Origin: Mycobacterium gordonae
GTDB lineage: Bacteria > Actinomycetota > Actinomycetes > Mycobacteriales > Mycobacteriaceae
DNA length: 64,000 nt
Direction of reading: 5' to 3'
Assembly: GCF_017086405.1 (NCBI RefSeq)
Contig: NZ_CP070973.1
Span: 124,001 to 188,000, forward strand
Below the pieces are notes generated by a model. It searched no databases and had not been told where the DNA came from. It worked only from the letters and a program-made list of their open reading frames with translations. Position numbers and translations under genes: made by a program. Positions 57,059 to 64,000 of this stretch are shown piece after piece; within the stretch, counting starts at the first letter, position 1, and every line of letters begins with the position of its first letter.

Positions 57059-57757
57059 GTGAAGCAGCCGGGTATCCACCTCAAGTCGGGCGGTCACGCC
57101 AACCGCGGCGGCTGCCGAAGACTGCTGAGCCTGGTCGGCGCGTTGATGATCCCCCTGCTGGCCACACCCGATGCGCATGCCGACAACAAACGCCTGAACG
57201 ACAGCCTGGTGGTGAACGTCTACACGCTTCAACATCAGGCCGGATGTACCAACGACGTCAAGATCAATCCGCAGCTACAGCTGGCCGCGCAGTGGCACGC
57301 CGTGGATGTGCTCAACAACCGAAATTTGGAGGCAGACACCGGATCCGACGCATCCGGGCCGCAGGACCGGGCAAACGCGGCCGGCTATCGCGGGAAAGTG
57401 TCCGAAACCGTTGCGATCAACCCGGCCCTGGCTATCAACGGTATTGAGATCCTCAACCAGTGGTACTACAACCCTGCGGCCAGGGCGATCATGTCCGATT
57501 GTGCCAACACCCAGATCGGGGTGTGGTCGGAAAACAGTGTGGATCGCTCCGTGGTGGTCGCCGTTTACGGGCAGCCCCTGATCGCCGCCGATGCCCGGCG
57601 AAACGGGACCGGTGGTTCAGCGCAGAGCCGGCCGGAGAACACCCCGATCGACCCGAGCCCGGACTACGACGCCACTGACGAGGTGGAATTCGGGATGGAC
57701 TGGTTCCCATGGATTCTGCGGGGTGTGTACCCACCACCGGGCTACCCCGCGCAGTAG
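57059..57757 (+). CDS. Secreted CAP-domain (SCP/PR1) protein
   Basis: 232 residues with a signal peptide (LLSLVGALMIPLLATPDAHA near 22-41). The mature part begins with a helix typical of CAP proteins (LNDSLVVNVYTLQHQAGC), then LQLAAQWHAVDVLNNRNL and a C-terminal strand IGVWSENS. The usual His/Glu pair is only partly kept (WHAVD; SETVAIN). Fifteen bases after the mas pair, so probably in the same operon. CAP proteins may bind sterols or lipids; its role here is unknown. Confidence 0.8.
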   Translation: MKQPGIHLKSGGHANRGGCRRLLSLVGALMIPLLATPDAHADNKRLNDSLVVNVYTLQHQAGCTNDVKINPQLQLAAQWHAVDVLNNRNLEADTGSDASGPQDRANAAGYRGKVSETVAINPALAINGIEILNQWYYNPAARAIMSDCANTQIGVWSENSVDRSVVVAVYGQPLIAADARRNGTGGSAQSRPENTPIDPSPDYDATDEVEFGMDWFPWILRGVYPPPGYPAQ

Positions 57758-57775
57758 CCCGAAGGATGCGCGCCG

Positions 57776-58153
57776 ATGTCAGCGATGAAGCACCGAAAGT
57801 TTCCTGTTGCGGCGACAGCCATGGCTGCTGTGGTCGCAGGAGTGGCGCAAGTGTCAGCACCCTGCGCGCGTGCTGCACCGGCGCCAGAAGTGGAGTACGT
57901 GTACGACGTGGTCGTGCGGCGCCATTACAGTTTTCCTGGTAACGACGCGGTGGGCTACGGCTACGGGATATGTGACAAGGTCGGCCGGGGCGAAGGGTAC
58001 CCGCAGGTGATCCGCGAAGTGAAAAGTGACGTGTACCCCAACGACGAAGCCGCCGCGAACTACCTCGTGTCTTATGCGGTCAACCTGCTTTGCCCCCCGC
58101 TGATCTGGCAGCTGCGGAACTCGGCCGCGCACTACCAACCACCGCCGGAATAG
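57776..58153 (+). CDS. Secreted DUF732 protein
   Basis: About 125 residues: signal peptide with cleavage near residue 34 (AVVAGVAQVSAPCARAAPA) followed by the DUF732 signature, YGYGICDKVGRG...YPQVIREVKSDV...ANYLVSYAVNLLCP, with two Cys likely forming a disulphide. Function of the family is unknown; it is widespread in mycobacteria. ATG at 57785 is an alternative start. Close behind the CAP gene (18 bases). Confidence 0.85.
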   Translation: MSAMKHRKFPVAATAMAAVVAGVAQVSAPCARAAPAPEVEYVYDVVVRRHYSFPGNDAVGYGYGICDKVGRGEGYPQVIREVKSDVYPNDEAAANYLVSYAVNLLCPPLIWQLRNSAAHYQPPPE

Positions 58154-58195
58154 GATTGGCGCCTTGTGAGTCGCGATCGGTCCCCGCGGCGCCGC

Positions 58196-58209
58196 TAGAA
58201 CGTGTTCTA
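58196..58209. promoter_or_regulatory. KstR-type operator TAGAAC-GT-GTTCTA
   Basis: Perfect six-base inverted repeat with a two-base centre, matching the published KstR consensus TnnAACnnGTTnnA at every fixed position. KstR is the TetR-family repressor of cholesterol catabolism. The site ends three bases before the ATG of the alpha/beta hydrolase gene, so it probably covers the promoter or start of a leaderless transcript that may also include the WS/DGAT gene. Confidence 0.75.
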
Positions 58210-58212
58210 ATA

Positions 58213-59130
58213 ATGTGCATCGTTAGCGTCCGTCCACGAGGGATCCCACTGCCGCGGCTGCCGAAGGTGCCCGCGTTGGCCCCGGTCGCGCAGTTGCCGG
58301 ACGGGGTCGTCGTCGACCTTCCCGGACGTGGCAGCACCTACGTTCTCGACTCGGGCCCCAGCGACGGGCCTACCTACATCCTGCTGCACTCCCTGGCCTG
58401 CACCGGCCTGATGACGTGGTATCCGGCCCTGGACGTGGTGCGCGAGTTCGGGCGGGTGGTGATTTTCGACCAGCGGTGTCACGGTCAGGGCATCTCGCCG
58501 CCCCGGATGTTGTTCGAGGACTGCGCGGACGATGTGGTGGCCCTGGCCGATGTACTCGACATCCCCAGCTTCGTGCCGGTTGGCTACTCGATGGGGTCGC
58601 TGATCGCCCAGTTGGTCTGGCGGCGCCACCGGGAGCGGGTCGAGGGGTTGGTGTTGTGCGCCGCGACCGCGGCGGTGAGCCGGGCCCGTTACGAGCGCGT
58701 CGCCACCGGGCTGTTCGCGGCCCTGATCGAAACCCTCACCCCAGAACCGCGCCGCGGCGGATCGGCGGCTGCGGTGCCCACCGGGCGCTTCGCCGACTAC
58801 CAATGGGTGCTGGGCCAGGCTCGTGCCACCTCGCCCGGCGGCATCACCCGCGCGATCGCCGAGGTGGTCCGCTTCGACTCGTCCAGCTGGGTCGGCGACA
58901 TCGACGTCCCGACGGCGGTCGTGGTGACGATGAAAGACCGTGCCTTCGGGGTGCAGCGGCAGAAGTGGCTGGCTGAGCGCATACCGGACGCTGAGATGGT
59001 TCCGGTCGACGCCGGCCACGCCGGGTGCACGCTGCAGCCGGCCGAGTTCGTCCCAGGGCTTGCCAAAGCGATCGAATCGGTCCACCAGCGGCTTCCCGAG
59101 CCCCGGCGCGCCACGCGGGCGGCCAGATAA
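58213..59130 (+). CDS. Alpha/beta hydrolase under a KstR-type site
   Basis: 305 residues. The nucleophile elbow is GYSMGS near 126, with the oxyanion block ILLHSLACTG near 56, the Asp in VVTMKDRAFG near 240 and a C-terminal His in VDAGHAGC near 263. This is a full Ser-Asp-His set; the ester or lactone substrate is unknown. ATG at 58213 has no Shine-Dalgarno because the operator lies directly in front, so translation from a leaderless mRNA or a downstream start (GTG 58269) is likely. The KstR site suggests induction during sterol growth. Confidence 0.85.
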   Translation: MCIVSVRPRGIPLPRLPKVPALAPVAQLPDGVVVDLPGRGSTYVLDSGPSDGPTYILLHSLACTGLMTWYPALDVVREFGRVVIFDQRCHGQGISPPRMLFEDCADDVVALADVLDIPSFVPVGYSMGSLIAQLVWRRHRERVEGLVLCAATAAVSRARYERVATGLFAALIETLTPEPRRGGSAAAVPTGRFADYQWVLGQARATSPGGITRAIAEVVRFDSSSWVGDIDVPTAVVVTMKDRAFGVQRQKWLAERIPDAEMVPVDAGHAGCTLQPAEFVPGLAKAIESVHQRLPEPRRATRAAR

Positions 59131-59144
59131 GGAGAGGCGGGCCG

Positions 59145-60545
59145 GTGAAGCGACTCAGCGGTTGGGATGTGCTCATGCTGGCCAGCGAGACGCCCAACGT
59201 CCATCAGCACACCCTGAAGGTGGCGGTCGTCGACACCACCGGCTTCGAGGGCACCCCGACCTTCGACGCGTTCCGCGAGGTGTTTCGAGCCCGGCTGCCG
59301 GTTCTCGAGCCGATGCACTACCAGCTGGTGGCGACTCCTTGGCATCTGCACCGCCCCGTCTGGCATGAGGACGCCGAACTCGACCTCGATTATCACCTGC
59401 AGCGGGTCGAGGTTGCCCCGCCTGGGGGACGGCGGGAACTCGACGCCGCCATCGGGCGCGTGGCCAGCACCCCGCTGGATCGCAGTCGCCCGCTGTGGCA
59501 GTTCTATTTCGCTGACGGACTCGACGGTGGGCGTATCGCGGTGATCGGCAAGATCCATCATGTGCTCGCCGACGGCGTCGCCTCGGCCAACCTGATGGCG
59601 CGCACCCTGCAGTGGACCGACGCCACGCCTGAGCTGGACGGCGCCGTCTTCGCCCCGCCGCGGATGCGGGACGTGATGCGGTTCGCGGCGCACGACCACG
59701 TGGCGCGGGTCCGGACGCTGCCGTCGGCGGTGCGCGACGGAGTCGTCGGGGCCTACCGGCTTCAGCGCCGCGCGCGCCAGCGTCTGACGCATCCGGATCT
59801 GGCAGCCCGGTTCGACCCGCCGCCTACGTTCCTCAACCACAAGCTGTCGCCCGGCCGGACCTTCGCCAGCGCTGTGCTGCCGCTGGCGCAGGTCAAGGCG
59901 CTCAGCAAGACGCTCGGAGTGACGATCAACGACCTGGTGCTCACCGTTGCGGCGGGCGCGCTGCGGCGGCTGTTGCTCAACTACGGCGAAGCAACCGAGC
60001 GCCCGCTGATCGCCTCGATCCCCACTGCCACCGACACCTCGCCGGACCGGATCGCCGGCAATGCGCTGGCCACCATGCTGGTCTCGCTGCCAGTGCAGGT
60101 CAGTGATCCGATGCAGCGGCTCGACCTGATCCGAACTTCGACCCGCATCGCCAAGGAAGACCACCAACTGTTGGGACCGACCTTGGTCGGCCGCTGGCTG
60201 GAGTTCATCCCGCCGACTCTCACTCGCGCGACGTTCGGCTGGATGTCGCGTCGTGAGGCGCCCAACCAGCTGTTCAACGTGATTGTCTCCAACGTTCCGG
60301 GCCCGCGTGAACCGGGCGCGATCGCGGGGGCCGTGGTCACCGACTTCTATTCCGTGGGACCACTTGCCGCCGGCTCGGCCCTCAACATCACGGTGTGGAG
60401 CTACGGCGGCCAATTGAGCGTCTCGGTGCTGGCCGACGACGCGACGTTCAAGGACACCCACGAGGTCACCGACGCGTTCGTCGCTGCCTTCGCCGAACTG
60501 CGGGCGGCCGGCAACGGTGACACCTCCGCGGCTCCGGCAGGTTAG
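59145..60545 (+). CDS. Wax ester synthase/diacylglycerol acyltransferase (WS/DGAT)
   Basis: 466-residue acyltransferase that makes triacylglycerol or wax esters from acyl-CoA. Motifs: PLDRSRPLWQFYF near 109, the catalytic HHVLADG near 140-146, and the C-terminal NVIVSNVPGPREP near 378-390. GTG at 59145 follows AGGAGAG, fourteen bases after the hydrolase stop, so the two share a transcript and probably the KstR site. It would link sterol uptake to storage of the acyl-CoA produced. Confidence 0.93.
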   Translation: MKRLSGWDVLMLASETPNVHQHTLKVAVVDTTGFEGTPTFDAFREVFRARLPVLEPMHYQLVATPWHLHRPVWHEDAELDLDYHLQRVEVAPPGGRRELDAAIGRVASTPLDRSRPLWQFYFADGLDGGRIAVIGKIHHVLADGVASANLMARTLQWTDATPELDGAVFAPPRMRDVMRFAAHDHVARVRTLPSAVRDGVVGAYRLQRRARQRLTHPDLAARFDPPPTFLNHKLSPGRTFASAVLPLAQVKALSKTLGVTINDLVLTVAAGALRRLLLNYGEATERPLIASIPTATDTSPDRIAGNALATMLVSLPVQVSDPMQRLDLIRTSTRIAKEDHQLLGPTLVGRWLEFIPPTLTRATFGWMSRREAPNQLFNVIVSNVPGPREPGAIAGAVVTDFYSVGPLAAGSALNITVWSYGGQLSVSVLADDATFKDTHEVTDAFVAAFAELRAAGNGDTSAAPAG

Positions 60546-60679
60546 TCGGGCGCCGAAATAGCGGTCCGATATTCGCGGTGCGGTTTATCGCCGCGACGCT
60601 TCGGGTAAATCCGATTGCGAAAGTTCCGTGTCGATCAGGTGTCAGCGTTCGGCGGCGGAAACAGCTGGAAGAGAGACCC

Positions 60680-61147
60680 ATGATGAGCGCCAAGCATCGC
60701 CTGAGCGAGTCGCCGAGGCAGCAACCAAGGGGTCAGTCCGGCGGCCCGACCCGCACTGCATGGAGCATTGTTTTCGGTTCGGTAATCGCGGCTGCGGCAT
60801 TAGCCGCGTTGCTGGTGACTGTTGTCGGTTCGCCGCATTTGCCGCCGGCCCCTTCCGATCAACAGGTCAGCCAGGAGGGAACGTTGATCGCGGTTTCGGC
60901 CGGATCGGTGACCGCGCGCAGCCGCGACGGCGTCACCCGGACCTACCTGGTCACCCCGCATACCGCCGTCATCACCAGGGCCGGTAGCCAATTCACGGTG
61001 AACGACGAAGTGGCCATCATCGGGACCATTCAAAACGGAACGGCGTTGGCCACCGCGGTGGCGCACCGCGATCTGGGCGACGGAGCCGGACCGCCAATGG
61101 ATTACGTTGCAGGCCAACCGGACAGCGGCGCATTGGGCGACGACTGA
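60680..61147 (+). CDS. Small membrane-anchored protein, DUF5666-like
   Basis: 155 residues: polar N-terminus, one membrane helix (IVFGSVIAAAALAALLVTVVG near 30-50), then an extracytoplasmic beta-rich domain (GTLIAVSAGSVTARSRDGV, VNDEVAIIGTIQNGTALA) that resembles DUF5666 repeats. Two adjacent ATGs (60680, 60683). Function unknown. Its stop is directly followed by the next gene's GTG. Confidence 0.65.
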   Translation: MMSAKHRLSESPRQQPRGQSGGPTRTAWSIVFGSVIAAAALAALLVTVVGSPHLPPAPSDQQVSQEGTLIAVSAGSVTARSRDGVTRTYLVTPHTAVITRAGSQFTVNDEVAIIGTIQNGTALATAVAHRDLGDGAGPPMDYVAGQPDSGALGDD

Positions 61148-62125
61148 GTGGTGACGGCTGGTTGCCCGAAACGGATGGAATTCGGGCCATGTGGTGGGGT
61201 CCGCCCCGACGGGCAGTGTGAAATGCGTTCCGGTGCATGTGCATTCGTGGACATCGTGCCCTGGTCCGGTCGGTCCCCGGTCGATCGGCCGGTAACTCAG
61301 GCGCCGTTGGTGCTGACCGATTTCAGCTGTACGCCCTTCGATCGAGATGACGTTGCGGCCACCGCAGCCGTGCTGGTGAACTCCTGTGACGCCGTACTGG
61401 TGGGTGAGCATCAGAACAAGCCGGACTTTCCGCCGACACTGATGGGATCGTTACTGCTGGACGCGGGGGTGACACCGTGGATCACCCTGTCGTGCCGAGA
61501 CCGCAATCGGATCGTCCTGGAACAAGAGCTCCGGGGTCTGCGCACCATCGGCGTCGACACCGTGCTTTGTGTGACCGGTGATGGGCGCGGCTACGACGTC
61601 CGCCCGGACGTCACCCAGACGTTCGACCTGGACGGGCTGCGACTGGTGTCATTGGCCGCGTCGCTGGGGGCGCTGGCCGCCGTACCCGAAACACCCACTG
61701 CGCCGCCCGTCGCCGCACGACCTGCGCGGTTGGTGGAAAAGCAGCGCGCCGGCGCCGGCCTGGCCGTGTTGAACCATGTGCCGTTCCCCGACATGATCGC
61801 CGATTTCATGAAAACAGCTCGGGTGCAGGGCCTGTCGATCCCGGTGATCGCGGCCGTCGCCGTCTTCACCGACAGTGTGTCGGCGGCCATATTGCAGGGC
61901 CTGCCCGGTCTCGAGCTGGATCCGGCCGTGACGCAGCGCGTCCTGACCGCGGTGGATCCGATTGCGGCCGGCATCTCGGCCGCGGTCGACGAAGCGCGGG
62001 CTTTGCTGTCGATCGACGGCGTGGAGGGCGTGAACGTATCGGGGCTGGGATCGGCTTCGGGTGCCCGCGTGGGTGCCGAGATCAAGGCGGAGGTCGGCAG
62101 GCTCATCCGGAAAGGGGTGTCGTGA
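61148..62125 (+). CDS. MTHFR-like protein with N-terminal cysteine motif
   Basis: 325 residues. The N-terminus carries CPKRMEFGPCGGV...QCEM, the Cys pattern of the MTHFR C-terminal (PF12225-like) domain, here placed in front of a divergent methylenetetrahydrofolate reductase barrel. It resembles the unusual mycobacterial MTHFR of the Rv2172c type, which makes 5-methyl-THF. The Cys motif probably binds a metal or Fe-S cluster. GTG at 61148 or 61151. Four-base overlap with the methyltransferase gene suggests the two act in one methyl-transfer step. Confidence 0.75.
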   Translation: MVTAGCPKRMEFGPCGGVRPDGQCEMRSGACAFVDIVPWSGRSPVDRPVTQAPLVLTDFSCTPFDRDDVAATAAVLVNSCDAVLVGEHQNKPDFPPTLMGSLLLDAGVTPWITLSCRDRNRIVLEQELRGLRTIGVDTVLCVTGDGRGYDVRPDVTQTFDLDGLRLVSLAASLGALAAVPETPTAPPVAARPARLVEKQRAGAGLAVLNHVPFPDMIADFMKTARVQGLSIPVIAAVAVFTDSVSAAILQGLPGLELDPAVTQRVLTAVDPIAAGISAAVDEARALLSIDGVEGVNVSGLGSASGARVGAEIKAEVGRLIRKGVS

Positions 62126-62877
62126 CCGAAGCCATGCAGGCCGAGTTCGACACCGTCGCGGAGTGGACCGCGCAGGTCGCCGCCGACCTCGGCCCCGACT
62201 ATTACGTGCCGGCGGGCTGCCGGGGGAGCGGTAGCCCGGCCGCGCTGGATTGGCTCATCGAGCGCATGGAGCTGGGCAGTGGCGCAACGTTCTTGGATTG
62301 CGGGGCGGGCGTCGGCGGACCGGCCGCGTATGCGGCCCGACGCCGCGAATTGCGGCCGGTGCTGGTCGAGCCGGAGGCGGGCGCCTGTCGCGCTGCGAAG
62401 AGGTTGTTCGGCTATCCCGTGATGCAAGCGGTGGGATCGAAATTACCGCTGGCGGAGGCGAGTTGCGACGCGGCGTGGTCTCTGGGGGTGTTGTGCACCA
62501 CGGCGGATCAACTCGCGTTGCTTGCCGAGTTGCATCGCACCGTGCGCCGCGGCGGCCGAATCGGATTGCTGGCGTTCGTCGCGCACCGGGAACTGGCACG
62601 CGATGAGCTAGAAGCGAACCACTTTCCGATGCCCGACCGGTTGCGGCAACTGGTGGACGAGTCGGGGCTTCATGTCGAGGACTGGCTGACAACCGCTGAG
62701 TTGCCCGCGATTCCAAGTGAATGGAATGACCGGATGGATGCGGTGACAGACGAGCTGACCCGACGGCACGGGGATGCTGAAGTGTGGCAACTGGCTGAGC
62801 GCCAGAGTTCGCGGATAGCGCGGCTGCTCGAAGACGGGACGCTGACCGGCGAGTTGTTGGTGGTGCGTCACGTGTGA
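62122..62877 (+). CDS. Class I SAM-dependent methyltransferase
   Basis: 251 residues with the SAM-binding motif I FLDCGAGVGGPAAYAARR near 52-69, the acidic post-I position in VLVEPEAG and motif IV region CDAAWSLGVLCTTAD. Substrate is not evident. GTG start overlaps the MTHFR-like gene (GTGA), which is unusual pairing for a SAM enzyme; it could instead act on a product of the MTHFR-like protein. No homology to CobI/MetH types. Confidence 0.85.
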   Translation: MTEAMQAEFDTVAEWTAQVAADLGPDYYVPAGCRGSGSPAALDWLIERMELGSGATFLDCGAGVGGPAAYAARRRELRPVLVEPEAGACRAAKRLFGYPVMQAVGSKLPLAEASCDAAWSLGVLCTTADQLALLAELHRTVRRGGRIGLLAFVAHRELARDELEANHFPMPDRLRQLVDESGLHVEDWLTTAELPAIPSEWNDRMDAVTDELTRRHGDAEVWQLAERQSSRIARLLEDGTLTGELLVVRHV

Positions 62878-63142
62878 GCCCGCAAACCTGGCGACCACAG
62901 CGCTGGGCCGCCGCGCCCTAGGCGTGGGCTCAGACGCGTGTGAACTGCGGCATCAGCTCGTCGAGAACTGATGGGAAGTTAGGTGACAGCCGTCGTCAGC
63001 GTCAAAATCGATCGTCACACCGGCCGAATGGACTACTGGTGGCGTCGGCTCGTCCTTTCCACTCAGTCCTGGCGATTGCGGTAACGTTTCGCCGGAGTGA
63101 CCGCTACTTCAGCGGATTACGACAGGAGTACCGGGGCAGCGA

Positions 63143-63622
63143 ATGTCATCGTCCGAGGGGTTCAGTATCCGTCAACTTGGGGCTACCGACACGGCGTTGC
63201 TGAACGAGCTTTCCGCCACTTTCGGTGAAGCGTTTGAGGAGCACCACACCTATGTCTCGTCTCGTCCTGGCAAGGCATATCTGAAGGGACTGCTGGGCAG
63301 CGAGTACTTCATTGCACTCGTGGCCCTCATCGACGAGTCGGTAGTTGGCGGCATCGCCGCCTACGAATTGCGCAAATTCGAGCAGGAGCGCAGTGAAATC
63401 TATCTCTACGATCTCGCGGTTTCAGCACCTCATCGCCGAAGAGGCATCGCCAGCGCGTTAATCGACGAACTCAAGAATATCGCAGCAGCTCGCGGAGCCT
63501 GCACCATCTTCGTCCAAGCTGACATTGGAGATGACCCGGCAATTGATCTCTACTCGAAACTCGGGACACGCGAGACGGTACTTCATTTCGACATTGCAGT
63601 TGCAGTCTCTGAAGACGACTAG
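63143..63622 (+). CDS. GNAT acetyltransferase of the AAC(3)-I family
   Basis: 159 residues, strongly resembling aminoglycoside 3-N-acetyltransferase I: FIALVALIDESVVGGIAAYE, KFEQERSEIYLYDLAVS, the acetyl-CoA loop HRRRGIASALI and FVQADIGDDPAIDLYSKLGT. It would acetylate aminoglycosides or related amines with acetyl-CoA. Many actinobacterial chromosomes carry such genes without a proven resistance role. GC is lower than in the surroundings (about 50% in 63361-63420), suggesting separate origin. It stands alone, with 265 empty bases upstream in which I see only a GGAGT-like site near the start. Confidence 0.85.
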   Translation: MSSSEGFSIRQLGATDTALLNELSATFGEAFEEHHTYVSSRPGKAYLKGLLGSEYFIALVALIDESVVGGIAAYELRKFEQERSEIYLYDLAVSAPHRRRGIASALIDELKNIAAARGACTIFVQADIGDDPAIDLYSKLGTRETVLHFDIAVAVSEDD

Positions 63623-63677
63623 TAGCCAGACCACTCTGAGCATGGGGGCTTGGGGCTAGATCTGGGCTGCTCGGCCT

Positions 63678-63708
63678 GGACGACCGCGGCCGCTCGATCG
63701 GGTCGTCC
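63678..63708. terminator. Hairpin GGACGACC/GGTCGTCC between convergent genes
   Basis: Eight-base perfect arms (63678-63685 and 63701-63708) around a 15-base GC-rich loop. It lies between the acetyltransferase gene and the convergent malQ end, so it probably ends both transcripts. No U tract. Confidence 0.5.
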
Positions 63709-63740
63709 TCATGCGTCACACCGCAGAACGCAGTTGTCCA

Positions 63741-64000
63741 TCACGCTCGCGCGGCCTCCCGAAAAAGCGCGGTGATCTCCGCGACCCGCGGATCCGCCTG
63801 CAGCCCTTCCAGAGTCTCTGGAAGCGGCAGTCGCCAGTTCGGGTATTCGTCAATCGTTCCAGGCAGATTGGGCTGGCGGACCTCGGCCAGCACGTCGTAG
63901 GGAGAGACCAGTTTCAGCCGGCTCGGTGTCGCCGCCAGCAGCCGGTGCATCGCGACGATGATCCTGGACTGGCAGCGCTCGTCGGGCTCGGCCTCTTCAT
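63741..64000 (-). CDS. malQ: 4-alpha-glucanotransferase MalQ, C-terminal fragment
   Basis: The last 85 or so residues of amylomaltase, which transfers maltosyl and longer glucan units between 1,4-alpha-glucans. The minus-strand frame enters from the right edge and ends at 63741. The diagnostic block is VRQPNLPGTIDEYPNWRLPLP, close to the C-terminus in all MalQ proteins. An internal ATG at 63950 is not the start; the frame is open to the edge. Confidence 0.88.
   Translation of the reverse strand, partial: EEAEPDERCQSRIIVAMHRLLAATPSRLKLVSPYDVLAEVRQPNLPGTIDEYPNWRLPLPETLEGLQADPRVAEITALFREAARA

Noticed and set aside
58797..60461. 554-codon minus-strand frame
   Set aside because: Lies opposite the alpha/beta hydrolase and WS/DGAT genes, whose catalytic motifs are intact; no recognisable family.
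1..64000. CRISPR arrays, rRNA and tRNA genes
   Set aside because: No regularly spaced repeats and no tRNA-like cloverleaf or rRNA sequence recognised in any intergenic region.

Overview
The window is high-GC DNA from an actinomycete. An MmpL transporter, a mycobactin-type siderophore cluster, a complete mce operon with mas-type genes, WS/DGAT, DUF732 and deazaflavin-reductase genes together point to a non-tuberculous Mycobacterium (Mycolicibacterium-like) rather than Nocardia or Rhodococcus. The species cannot be named from the sequence. There are no rRNA or tRNA genes, no CRISPR array and no recognisable insertion sequence.

Layout. (1) 1-2783, minus strand: an MmpL/RND exporter running off the left edge. 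(2) 3188-20308: a tightly overlapped operon encoding a KS (MbtC-like), AT-KR-ACP (MbtD-like), a dimodular NRPS (C-A-T-C-A-T, 2101 aa), an MbtF-like NRPS, the lysine N-hydroxylase MbtG, MbtH and the N-acyltransferase MbtK. MbtA (salicylate activation) and MbtB (cyclisation module) are absent from the window, so the product is either completed from another locus or is a non-standard mycobactin relative. (3) 20437-22737: a putative ferritin-like diiron enzyme of the PF10118 type followed by its own ferredoxin and ferredoxin reductase. (4) 22750-27831: a SHOCT protein, a degenerate PolA-like protein, an FAD monooxygenase overlapping a Ddn-like reductase, and a cysteine-hydrolase-fold protein lacking its cysteine.

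(5) 28133-37491: a complete mce operon (yrbEA, yrbEB, mceA-F), a lipid/steroid-type importer. (6) 37507-55573: a catabolic island of TetR-SDR, two IclR-type proteins, an acyl-CoA ligase, an Ltp-like aldolase, a thiolase, two ACMSD-type amidohydrolases, a DUF35 protein, an LEH/NTF2-like protein, an aldehyde dehydrogenase, a broken fadD, an acyl-CoA dehydrogenase, a Rieske oxygenase with ferredoxin, and E1-alpha/E1-beta with a free-standing lipoyl domain. (7) 55671-57043: two mce-associated (mas) genes, which normally follow mceF directly; here about 18 kb of catabolic genes separates them from it. The simplest reading is an import-and-degrade locus in which the Mce complex delivers a hydrophobic, probably cyclic, carboxylic substrate to the enzymes encoded beside it. 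A repeated upstream box (CATCTGAA/TATCTGAA) about 90-125 bp before five starts, including yrbEA and the ligase, suggests shared control.

(8) 57059-64000: secreted CAP and DUF732 proteins, an alpha/beta hydrolase and WS/DGAT preceded by a KstR-type operator, a small membrane protein, an unusual MTHFR-like protein coupled to a methyltransferase, an AAC(3)-I-like acetyltransferase of lower GC, and the 3' end of malQ on the minus strand at the right edge.
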